Made by a program: the position numbers and the translations under genes | In this document: piece by piece, positions 1 to 6,407 of the stretch | Numbering within the stretch: the first letter of the stretch is position 1 | How the letters are laid out: every line of letters begins with the position of its first letter | Origin: Actinomycetota bacterium | GTDB lineage: Bacteria; Actinomycetota; Acidimicrobiia; Spongiisociales; ZC4RG35 | Assembly: GCA_003242515.1 (NCBI GenBank) | Contig: QGUS01000086.1 | Coordinates: 1 to 6,976 of the forward strand | DNA: 6,976 bases | Direction: 5' to 3' | The notes under the pieces: generated by a model | Seen by the model: the letters and a program-made list of their open reading frames with translations, nothing else | What the model was told of the DNA's origin: nothing | The model's database searches: none

Positions 1-239
1 TCCGCGACCTCCTGGCGGCCGACGTGCCGCAGGTGTTCCACGGAAGGAGCGAGCTGTACGTGATCCCGGCCATCGCCGGGGCGCTGGCGGCGGCGGTCGC
101 CGCCGGGAACGGGGTCGCCCGCCTCGAGGTGCTGCTGGCGTGCGCGGCGGGCACGGCGATGTTCCGCCTGCTCGCCGTCAGGTACGGGTGGCACGCCCCC
201 GTGCCGGCGTGGGCGCGACGGGGACGGAGCGGGACGTGA
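1..239 (+). CDS. TRIC / UPF0126 family membrane channel protein, C-terminal part (5' end outside window)
   Basis: Only the last 78 codons are present; the reading frame enters at base 3 and stops with TGA at 237-239. The fragment opens with an RDLLAADVPQVF stretch followed by ELY. This resembles the loop after a conserved glycine-rich helix end in UPF0126 proteins (YadS/YicG, trimeric intracellular cation channel family). Two hydrophobic, Ala/Gly-rich membrane segments follow, roughly bases 60-112 and 130-180, then a short basic tail, consistent with a cytoplasmic C-terminus under the positive-inside rule. Bacterial and archaeal TRIC proteins are about 200 residues with seven helices, so this would be the last two helices. 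Members conduct monovalent cations; the physiological role in bacteria is unclear. The stop overlaps the start of the next gene (GTGA, 236-239), which suggests co-translation. Family assignment rests on pattern recognition of a fragment. Confidence 0.75.
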   Translation, partial: RDLLAADVPQVFHGRSELYVIPAIAGALAAAVAAGNGVARLEVLLACAAGTAMFRLLAVRYGWHAPVPAWARRGRSGT

Positions 240-835
240 GGGTCTTCCTGGCCGGCGCCACGGGTGTGATCGGGAGCCGCCTCGTACCGATGCTGGTCGC
301 GGCCGGACACGAGGTCGCCGGGACCACCCGCACCCCGGACAAGGCCACCACCCTGGAAGAGATGGGGGCGACGCCGGTGGTGGTTGACGTCTTCGACTCC
401 GAAGCGCTGCGGCGGGCCGTCGTGGGTTTCGGCCCGGAGATGGTGATCCACCAGCTGACCGACCTCCCCGACGACGCCACCCGGCTCTCCGGCCACCTGG
501 CCGCCAACTCCCGGATGCGCATCGAGGGGGCTGCGAACCTGGTGGCGGCTGCCCGGGCCGCCGGCGCCACGCGGCTCGTGGCACAGAGCATCGCCTGGGA
601 GCCGGCCCCCGGCCCCACGGCCGATGGGGTCGCGTCCCTGGAGCGGCAGATGCTCGACTTCGGCGGCACGATCCTCAGGTACGGGCAGTTCTACGGCCCC
701 GGGACCTTCCATCCGCACAAGGCCCCGGTCGCCCCGCGCGTCCACCTCGACACGGCCGCATGGCTCACCATGGACGCGTTGCACCTCGAGCCGGGGGTCT
801 ACGCCGTCACCGACGACGGCATCGCCGCCCTGTAG
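236..835 (+). CDS. Compact NAD(P)-dependent epimerase/dehydratase-like (atypical SDR) protein
   Basis: A 199-residue soluble protein. It starts MRVFLAGATGVIG, the nucleotide-binding glycine motif G7-x-x-G10-x-x-G13 of an N-terminal Rossmann fold. A TRTPDK segment after the second strand and a VVVDVFD segment after the third are typical of atypical/extended SDRs. The region around residues 120-135 (QSIAWEP) replaces the usual Tyr-x-x-x-Lys catalytic stretch, as in a subgroup of actinobacterial NAD-epimerase-like proteins. RYGQFYGPGTF near residues 150-160 is the conserved strand before the substrate domain. Extended SDRs usually run about 300 residues, so the C-terminal substrate domain is much reduced; VHLDTAAWLTMDAL and GVYAVTDDG are retained. 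The GTG at 236 was chosen because it directly precedes the Rossmann strand, has CGGAG six bases upstream, and gives a 4-nt overlap with the preceding gene. Substrate unknown; catalysis is uncertain because no YxxxK is visible. Confidence 0.8.
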   Translation: MRVFLAGATGVIGSRLVPMLVAAGHEVAGTTRTPDKATTLEEMGATPVVVDVFDSEALRRAVVGFGPEMVIHQLTDLPDDATRLSGHLAANSRMRIEGAANLVAAARAAGATRLVAQSIAWEPAPGPTADGVASLERQMLDFGGTILRYGQFYGPGTFHPHKAPVAPRVHLDTAAWLTMDALHLEPGVYAVTDDGIAAL

Positions 836-838
836 CCC

Positions 839-2053
839 TCAGGCGAGCCACTCCCGGGCCGCGACCACCATGGCGTCGACGCCCAGCGTGAGCGTGGGCT
901 CCATCACCGGGGCGTAGAACGGTGAGTGATTGGACGGGACGTCATCGGGCATCTTCCCGGTCTCGGCGATCCGGGCGGCCAGCGACGGCTCGGCGCCGCC
1001 GAGGAACCAGAACACCAGCGGGGCGCCGGCGGCGGTGGCCAGGTGGCTGACGTCCTCGCTTCCGGTGATGAGGCCGGGATCGAGCACGCCCCGCTCCCCC
1101 ACGACCGTGCGCAGGGCCGCCGCGGTGCGCGCCGACGCCTCGGGGTCGTTGTGGGTGACCGGGAGGGACTGTTCGAAGACGAACTCGGGGTCCGCCGGCG
1201 AGCCGGACGCGGCAGCCTCGGCCCCGACGATACGCTCGATGGCGGCCAGCACCCGCTCCCGAACGGCCGGGTCGTAGGTGCGGATGGAGAGGCCCAGGGT
1301 CGCCCGGTCGGCGATGATGTTGTTCTTGGTGCCGGCGTGGATCTGGCCGACGGTGACCACCGCCGAGTCGATGGCCGACACCTCCCGGGACACGACGCCC
1401 TGCAGACGCATCACCACGGCCGCCGCCAAGAGTACGGGGTCGACCGCGGCCTCGGGCCGGGAGCCGTGGCCGCCGACGCCGTAGAGGGTGATGTTCAGCG
1501 AGTCGGACGCCGCCATGGCGTCTCCGGGCCGGAGGCCGATGAAACCGGCGGGCAGCGGGGCGACATGCTGGCCGAGGACGACGTCGGGCTTGGGGACGAG
1601 GTCGTAGAGGCCGTCTTCGAGCATGGCGAGGGCGCCCTCCCCCAGCTCCTCGGCGGGCTGGAAGCAGAGGATCAGCTTCCCGGACCACTCGGACCGGGTC
1701 TCGATGAGCCGCTCGGCGGCCCCGAGGAGGCAGGTGACGTGGACATCGTGGCCGCAGGCGTGCATGACGGGGACGTCCTTGCCCTCCCGGTCGACGGCCC
1801 GGGCGGTGCTGGCGTACGGCAGACCCGTCTGTTCCTCGACGGGGAGACCGTCCATGTCGGCACGGAGCAGGGCGGTGGGGCCGTCACCGTTGTCCAGGTA
1901 GCCGACGACACCGGTGCGGCCGACACCCGTGTGGACGGTGTAGCCGAGGGAGGTCAGCGTCTCGGCGACGGTCCCGGCGGTGCGGGTCTCCTGGAAGGAG
2001 AGCTCGGGATTGGCGTGGAGATCCTTGTAGATCGAGGCGATGTCCAGGGCCAT
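839..2053 (-). CDS. M20D-family amidohydrolase (hippurate hydrolase / N-acyl-amino-acid amidohydrolase-like)
   Basis: A 404-residue, full-length M20D metallopeptidase-type hydrolase with no signal peptide, so cytoplasmic. It would remove the acyl group from an N-acyl amino acid or a similar amide using a two-metal centre. The N-terminus (DLHANPELSFQE, residues 11-22) is the family signature. Expected metal ligands are visible: Cys100 and His102 in ACGHD, Glu135/Glu136 in QPAEE, His163 in GQHV and His376 in SNHSP. The lid/dimerisation domain is at about residues 185-300, with GGHGSRP (194-200) and the NN pair at 244-245. Relatives include hippurate hydrolase, IAA-amino acid hydrolases and N-acetyl-diaminopimelate deacetylase; the substrate cannot be picked from sequence alone. 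The ATG is the only credible start, but no good ribosome binding site precedes it. It is convergent with the epimerase gene (3-nt gap) and divergent from the tRNA gene. Confidence 0.9.
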   Translation of the reverse strand: MALDIASIYKDLHANPELSFQETRTAGTVAETLTSLGYTVHTGVGRTGVVGYLDNGDGPTALLRADMDGLPVEEQTGLPYASTARAVDREGKDVPVMHACGHDVHVTCLLGAAERLIETRSEWSGKLILCFQPAEELGEGALAMLEDGLYDLVPKPDVVLGQHVAPLPAGFIGLRPGDAMAASDSLNITLYGVGGHGSRPEAAVDPVLLAAAVVMRLQGVVSREVSAIDSAVVTVGQIHAGTKNNIIADRATLGLSIRTYDPAVRERVLAAIERIVGAEAAASGSPADPEFVFEQSLPVTHNDPEASARTAAALRTVVGERGVLDPGLITGSEDVSHLATAAGAPLVFWFLGGAEPSLAARIAETGKMPDDVPSNHSPFYAPVMEPTLTLGVDAMVVAAREWLA

Positions 2054-2205
2054 GCGGCAGGGTACCCCGGGCAGTCGTGGCTCCGCCCACGGATCCGGTC
2101 GACGAAGGCGCTCCCTGTAAGGACCGAGAGCGTGACCAACGAGAGATCCCCTTCAGCGAAGATCGATCACGACCGCCGCTCCAGGAGCTCCCCCTCCGAC
2201 CTGGG

Positions 2206-2234
2206 TTTCCGATGCGGCGAAGGGGTTGTAGAAT
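2206..2234 (+). promoter_or_regulatory. Putative promoter of the tRNA-Ala gene
   Basis: TAGAAT at 2229-2234 is a good -10 hexamer in otherwise GC-rich DNA. It lies 12 nt before the first base of the tRNA, which would put transcription start near 2240-2242. A weak -35 candidate, TTTCCG at 2206-2211, sits at 17-bp spacing but matches the consensus at only about three positions. A strong -10 close to the mature 5' end is usual for tRNA genes. The start site is inferred. Confidence 0.5.
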
Positions 2235-2246
2235 GCACTCCCCGTT

Positions 2247-2320
2247 GGGGCTGTAGCTCAGTCCGGCAGAGCACTTGACTGGCAGTCAAGGGGTCACGGG
2301 TTCAAATCCCGTCAGCTCCA
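2247..2320 (+). tRNA. tRNA-Ala (anticodon GGC)
   Basis: A complete 74-nt cloverleaf can be folded by hand. The acceptor stem GGGGCTG (2247-2253) pairs with CAGCTCC (2313-2319) and includes the G3-U70 wobble that is the alanine identity element; the discriminator is A2320. The D stem is GCTC/GAGC (2256-2259, 2269-2272) with a nine-base loop containing GG. The anticodon stem is CTTGA/TCAAG (2274-2278, 2286-2290) and its loop CTGGCAG gives anticodon GGC at 2281-2283, reading GCC (and GCU by wobble). The variable loop is 5 nt, and the T stem ACGGG/CCCGT closes a TTCAAAT loop. No CCA end is encoded, so it must be added enzymatically. GCC is a frequent alanine codon in GC-rich genomes. An oxidoreductase gene begins 39 nt downstream. 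Confidence 0.95.
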
Positions 2321-2322
2321 CT

Positions 2323-2353
2323 CGAGGTCCCCGCACCTCGCATCCCGACCTCG
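2323..2353 (+). repeat. Small inverted repeat just downstream of the tRNA; possible weak stem-loop
   Basis: CGAGGT (2323-2328) can pair with ACCTCG (2335-2340) around a 6-nt loop. Alternatively CGAGGTC (2323-2329) can pair with GACCTCG (2347-2353). The two pairings are mutually exclusive. No T-run follows, so this is not a convincing intrinsic terminator. It fills the 39-nt gap between the tRNA 3' end and the TTG start of the next gene, and could act in tRNA 3' processing or affect ribosome access. Short GC-rich arms can arise by chance. Confidence 0.3.
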
Positions 2354-2359
2354 GCAGCG

Positions 2360-3259
<900 letters not shown>

Positions 3260-3260
3260 C

Positions 3261-4205
3261 TCAGCCGCCGTGCCGGGCGATGAGCTGGCGGCCCAGCTCG
3301 ACCAGCTCCGCACGAAGCTCGTCCGGCGACACCACCTCGAAGGGGATCTCCGAGGCGACCAGGTAGCGGGCCAGCCACTGCAGGTTGTCGGCGCCGATGT
3401 GGAGCAGGGTCCGCTTCTTCCCCTTCGCCTCGAGGCGGCCCACGGTGATCGGGATCATCTTCTGCGCCACTTCGAGGGGGCAGTCCAGGATCACCTCCGC
3501 CGTGTAGATGTAGGCCTCGACGGCGACACCCCGGTTGATCAAGTCGACGGGATCCGGCGCCGGGCGCCGGGCAGACCGCATTCCCGTGCCCCGGGCGTCC
3601 GAGATCCGGTCCACGCGGAAGGTGCGCCAGTCCTCCCGGTCCATGTCGTAGGCCACCAGGTACCAACGGCGGCCCGTGTGCACGATCCGGAGGGGCTCGA
3701 CATGACGCTCCGTCCGCGCTCCCCTGGCGTCCGTGTAGGTGAACCTGACCCGCGTGCGCTCCCGGCTCGCCCGTGTCACCACGCCCACCACCCCCGGGTC
3801 GACCCGCACCGACGCCCCGGGCACAGTGACGGTCGCCTCGGAGAAGTCCTCGAGGCTCTGCCGGATCCGGGGCGGCAGCACCTGCTCCAGCTTCCCCATC
3901 GCCGAGAGCGACGCCTCCTCGAGCCCCCCAACGAAGGTGATGTTGTTGCGTAGCCCCAGCGCCACCGCCAGCGCCTCCTCGTCGTCCAGGAGCAGCGGCG
4001 GCAGCTTCCCTCCGGCGCCCAGCCGGTAGCCGCCACCGGGGCCAGCCATCGCCTCCACCGGGTAGCCCAGCTCGCGCAGGCGGGATATGTCCCGTCGGAT
4101 CGTCCTGGTGGTCACCCCGAGCCTGGCGGCCAGGTCCTCGGCGGTCCAGTCGATCCGGCCCTGGAGGAGGCCCAGGAGGCGGAGCAGGCGTTCGGCGCTC
4201 TTCAT
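3261..4205 (-). CDS. WYL-domain transcriptional regulator (DeoR-type HTH)
   Basis: A 314-residue DNA-binding regulator. Residues 3-62 form a DeoR-like winged helix-turn-helix: ERLLRLLGLLQ, then TAEDLAARLGVTTRTIRRDI (21-40) as turn and recognition helix, and a GPGGGYRL wing (55-62). The WYL domain follows at about 138-205, with W181-Y182-L183 preceded by HTGRR and followed by the FRVDRI motif (196-201). A C-terminal WCX-type extension spans about 230-310. WYL proteins sense ligands, often nucleic acid or nucleotide-like molecules, and may repress or activate. The ATG at 4203-4205 is preferred over an in-frame TTG at 4212-4214; an AGG lies about 11 nt before the ATG, while the TTG would abut it. 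The gene is divergent from the small protein-GNAT-pirin operon, with a candidate operator between them, so it is the likely regulator of that operon and of itself. It converges with the LLM oxidoreductase. Confidence 0.9.
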   Translation of the reverse strand: MKSAERLLRLLGLLQGRIDWTAEDLAARLGVTTRTIRRDISRLRELGYPVEAMAGPGGGYRLGAGGKLPPLLLDDEEALAVALGLRNNITFVGGLEEASLSAMGKLEQVLPPRIRQSLEDFSEATVTVPGASVRVDPGVVGVVTRASRERTRVRFTYTDARGARTERHVEPLRIVHTGRRWYLVAYDMDREDWRTFRVDRISDARGTGMRSARRPAPDPVDLINRGVAVEAYIYTAEVILDCPLEVAQKMIPITVGRLEAKGKKRTLLHIGADNLQWLARYLVASEIPFEVVSPDELRAELVELGRQLIARHGG

Positions 4206-4227
4206 GAGGTTCAACCTGGTCGCACTA

Positions 4228-4246
4228 GCGGACAGAAAGCGTCCGC
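4228..4246. promoter_or_regulatory. Inverted repeat, candidate operator for the WYL regulator
   Basis: GCGGAC (4228-4233) and GTCCGC (4241-4246) form perfect 6-bp arms around a 7-nt spacer, in the 96-bp region between the divergent regulator and operon. On - a TTGCGG (4243-4248) that could act as a -35 element overlaps one arm, though no good -10 follows. On + a TACCTT (4256-4261) that could act as a -10 lies just downstream. Position and symmetry suit a dimeric regulator site controlling both directions; no binding motif is known for this protein. A transcribed hairpin is an alternative. Confidence 0.4.
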
Positions 4247-4285
4247 AATTGGCCGTACCTTACGGGAACGGAAGCGGTGACGGCC

Positions 4286-4294
4286 GAGGAAGGG
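4286..4294 (+). promoter_or_regulatory. Strong ribosome binding site for the small ORF
   Basis: GAGGAAGGG ends 7 nt before the ATG at 4302. It is one of the best Shine-Dalgarno matches in the window and is the main reason to regard the 68-codon ORF that follows as a real gene and the first gene of the operon. Confidence 0.7.
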
Positions 4295-4301
4295 AACCGC
4301 G

Positions 4302-4508
4302 ATGCTCCACACACCCCTGACATACGAAGCGCTGAGGCTGCTCCACGACGAGAGGGTGGCCCGATCGCTGCGGCGTCACCGGGAGACGCAGGCGCTGAGG
4401 GAGGCCCACGACGACCTGCCGGCGAGGCCGGCCCTGGTCGAAGTCGAGATCGACAACGTGATCGAGCTCCCCCGGCCGGACGCCACCAGCGAGAGGATGG
4501 GTGCATGA
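4302..4508 (+). CDS. Small conserved-looking hypothetical protein, first gene of GNAT-pirin operon
   Basis: Unrecognised 68-residue protein. Residues 7-38 are rich in Leu, Arg, Glu and His (segments such as EALRLLHDERVARSLRRH) and should form a long amphipathic, basic helix. The second half is short and acidic, with a VEVEIDNVIEL segment that may be a single strand and a Pro/Ser-rich tail. There are no cysteines, no signal peptide and no membrane segment, so it is probably cytoplasmic. Support for it being a gene: a strong ribosome binding site seven bases before the ATG, an exact ATGA overlap with the GNAT start (4505-4508), and placement directly downstream of a divergent regulator. It could be an accessory partner of the acetyltransferase or simply a translational leader for it. 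I infer no function. Confidence 0.65.
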   Translation: MLHTPLTYEALRLLHDERVARSLRRHRETQALREAHDDLPARPALVEVEIDNVIELPRPDATSERMGA

Positions 4509-5089
4509 ACTGGGAGGGGCAGGTCGAGTGCGGCCTGGGGACACTCACCTGCCGTCCTCTCACCCCCGACCGCTTCCAGGACGCGCTCACCGTCTTCGGG
4601 CACAGCAACGTGGTGCGGCGGTGTGCCTGCATGTACTGGCGCCAGCCGTCGGGCACCCCCCGGGAGGGCAGTGAGGAGCGGTTCGGGAAGGTGGTCGAGG
4701 CCGGCCCGCCTGGACTGATCGGGTACCTCGATGACGAGCCGGTTGGCTGGGTGTCGATCGCTCCCCGGCACGAGTTCGTGAGGCTGGAGCGATCTCCAGT
4801 GCTAGGCCCCGTCGACGACACACCGGTGTGGTCGATCAACTGCTTCGTGACCCGGGTCGGATACCGCCGGCAGGGGGTCGCCGACGCCATGGTGCGGGCG
4901 GCCATCGCGTACGCCCGCGACATGGGCGCTGCCGCGGTCGAGGGTTACCCGTGGGACGCCCCCACCCGGAATGCGCCGAACCTCTGGGTGGGGAGCCCCA
5001 GGATGTTCGGCGGGTTCGACGAAGTGGCCCGCCGGCGGCCGCACCGCCCCATCGTCCGGCTCGACCTGGGCGTAGGCTCGCAGGAGTGA
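4505..5089 (+). CDS. GNAT-family N-acetyltransferase
   Basis: A 194-residue protein of the Gcn5-related fold, predicted to move an acetyl group from acetyl-CoA to an amine. The acetyl-CoA-binding motif A is visible: strand VWSINCFVTRVGY (108-120), then R121-R122-Q123-G124-V125-A126 (the R/Q-x-x-G-x-A pyrophosphate loop) and helix DAMVRAAIAYARDMG. GLIGYLDDEPVGWVSIAPR (70-88) supplies the preceding strands. The N-terminal C40-A-C42-M-Y-W45 motif marks a subgroup whose acceptor is not known to me. EGYPWD (146-151) and the late MFGGFDEV segment fit the last strand region. The ATG at 4505 has GAGAGGA (4491-4497) seven bases upstream and overlaps the preceding stop as ATGA; longer in-frame extensions run through the small ORF and are not supported. 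The next gene overlaps its stop as GTGA, so all three are probably translationally coupled. Confidence 0.87.
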   Translation: MNWEGQVECGLGTLTCRPLTPDRFQDALTVFGHSNVVRRCACMYWRQPSGTPREGSEERFGKVVEAGPPGLIGYLDDEPVGWVSIAPRHEFVRLERSPVLGPVDDTPVWSINCFVTRVGYRRQGVADAMVRAAIAYARDMGAAAVEGYPWDAPTRNAPNLWVGSPRMFGGFDEVARRRPHRPIVRLDLGVGSQE

Positions 5090-6033
5090 GCGGACCGGTC
5101 GACGAACGCAGCGCCAGCACGCGGAACCTGGGCATCCAGACCATCGAGGTCAGGGAGGGCCGGCAGACCCGGATCGGGGAGATGGGCGTCCTCCGGGTGC
5201 TCCCCACCAAGAACCGGCGCACGGTGGGGCCCTGGTGCTTCGTCGACCTCATGGAGGCCGGTGACGTCGACCAGCCGCCGCCCCTCGAGATCGGCCCCCA
5301 CCCGCACATCGGCCTCTCCACGGTGACCTGGCTGTTCCGTGGCACGGTCCTCCACACCGACTCCCTCGGGAGCGAGCAGCTCATCCGCCCGGGCCAGCTC
5401 AACCTGATGACCGCCGGCCACGGGATCGCCCACGCCGAAGAGGGCGTCGACGTGGGCCCCGTGCTCGACAGGACCGCCGTCATGGGCGTGCAGATGTGGC
5501 TGGCCCAGCCGGACGCCACGCGTCACGGCGGCTCCGGCTTCCAGCATGTCGACGCCATCCCCGAGGTGGAGGTGGGAGCCGGAAGGGCCCGCGTGTTCAT
5601 CGGGAGCCACCAGGGGGTGGCCTCCCCCGCCGTCATCGACCACCCGGCGGTCGGGCTCGACCTGGTCCTCGACGGATCGACAGTGGTCCCCGTGGACCGA
5701 TCCTTCGAGCACGCCGTGGTCCCAGTGGACCGGCCCGTGGCCGTCGACGACCACATCGCCGAGCCGGGCTCGCTGGCGCTGGTGCCGGTGGGCCGCGAGG
5801 AGCTGCGGCTCACCGCCCGCTCCTATCCGGCGCGGGTGATGATGCTGGGGGGCCTGCCCCTGGGCGAGACCGTGAAGATGTGGTGGAACTTCGTCGCCCG
5901 CACCGAGGACGAGATCACCCGGGCCTGGCGTGACTGGCAGACCGGCAACGAGGACCGGTTCGGGCCGGTGCCGACCGGGCTGCCGAGGATCGACGCTCCA
6001 CCGCCCCCGTGGGTGCGGAGCTCAGACCTCTGA
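5086..6033 (+). CDS. Pirin family protein (bicupin)
   Basis: A 315-residue cytoplasmic pirin-like bicupin. The N-terminal cupin carries the metal site: H72 and H74 in PHPHIGLSTVTWLF, and H116 with E118 in TAGHGIAHAEE, corresponding to the two His, His and Glu that bind iron in human pirin. The VGPWCFVDLMEAG segment (47-59) and MGVQMWLAQP (133-142) are also family signatures. The C-terminal cupin (about 190-270) has GLPLGETVKMWWNFVART, typical of the group. Some pirins show quercetin 2,3-dioxygenase activity and others are regulators; the role here is unknown. The GTG at 5086 gives the usual N-terminal length and a 4-nt GTGA overlap with the GNAT stop; AGGA directly abuts it, so initiation may rely on coupling. 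The 3' end overlaps the convergent rsfS gene by 12 nt. Confidence 0.9.
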   Translation: MSGPVDERSASTRNLGIQTIEVREGRQTRIGEMGVLRVLPTKNRRTVGPWCFVDLMEAGDVDQPPPLEIGPHPHIGLSTVTWLFRGTVLHTDSLGSEQLIRPGQLNLMTAGHGIAHAEEGVDVGPVLDRTAVMGVQMWLAQPDATRHGGSGFQHVDAIPEVEVGAGRARVFIGSHQGVASPAVIDHPAVGLDLVLDGSTVVPVDRSFEHAVVPVDRPVAVDDHIAEPGSLALVPVGREELRLTARSYPARVMMLGGLPLGETVKMWWNFVARTEDEITRAWRDWQTGNEDRFGPVPTGLPRIDAPPPPWVRSSDL

Positions 6034-6390
6034 GGTAGAGGAGCTCTCGGTCGGGGCGGGCTCCTCCCAGCGGATCCGGGTGGCGTCGCCCCACAGCCGC
6101 TCGAGCGCGTAGTACTCGCGTGCGGAGGGCTGGAAGATGTGGACGATCACGTCCCCGTAGTCCATCAGGACCCACTCGGCCTCGGTAGCGCCCTCGACCC
6201 GGAGCGGCTTGATGCCGTAGGCCTCGCCGAGCTTCTCCTCGACGTGCTCGGCCAGCGCCTGGACGTGGGGACGGGACGTGCCGGTGGCGATCACGAAGAC
6301 GTCCGCCAGCAGGAACTGACGGGATACGTCGAGCAGCACGATGTCGGTGCCCTTCTTGGAGAAGATGGCGTCGGCCGCCATCCGGGCCAC
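6022..6390 (-). CDS. rsfS: Ribosomal silencing factor RsfS (Iojap/DUF143 family)
   Basis: RsfS binds ribosomal protein uL14 on the 50S subunit and blocks subunit joining when nutrients are scarce. The family core is intact: KKGTDIVLLDVS (12-23), ADVFVIATGTSRPHVQALAEHVEE (29-52), then the signature EWVLMDYGDVIVHIF (72-86) and REYYALERLWGD (91-102). A short Ser/Thr/Glu-rich tail ends the 122-residue chain. Start choice is awkward. The annotated GTG (6388-6390) lies 17 nt after the nadD stop without a ribosome binding site, and an in-frame ATG lies at 6379-6381. Upstream in-frame codons (VEQHSAE) look like the missing start of helix 1, and a GGAGG sits seven bases before a GTA codon overlapping the nadD stop. 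It is transcribed with nadD, a common arrangement, and ends inside the convergent pirin gene. Confidence 0.93.
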   Translation of the reverse strand: MARMAADAIFSKKGTDIVLLDVSRQFLLADVFVIATGTSRPHVQALAEHVEEKLGEAYGIKPLRVEGATEAEWVLMDYGDVIVHIFQPSAREYYALERLWGDATRIRWEEPAPTESSSTSEV

Positions 6391-6407
6391 TTCTGCGCTG
6401 TGCTGCT

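Noticed and set aside
2054..2200. Promoter for the M20 gene on the minus strand
   Set aside because: TTGGTC and TTACAG-like words occur, but no pair at 16-18 bp spacing looks convincing.
926..2278. 450-codon open frame on + running opposite the M20 amidohydrolase gene
   Set aside because: It is Gly/Asp/Gly-rich low-complexity translation produced by GC-biased third positions of the opposite gene, it runs into the tRNA, and it has no recognisable domain.
2247..2320. tRNA gene as an attachment site for an integrated element
   Set aside because: No integrase, no direct repeat of the tRNA 3' end elsewhere in the window, and no change in composition downstream.
3550..3575. GGCGCCGGG-type repeated and palindromic words
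   Set aside because: They lie inside the WYL coding sequence and reflect Pro/Arg/Ala codons in GC-rich DNA.
4945..5754. 269-codon - frame opposite GNAT and pirin
   Set aside because: His/Asp/Gly-rich shadow composition crossing two recognised genes, with no domain.
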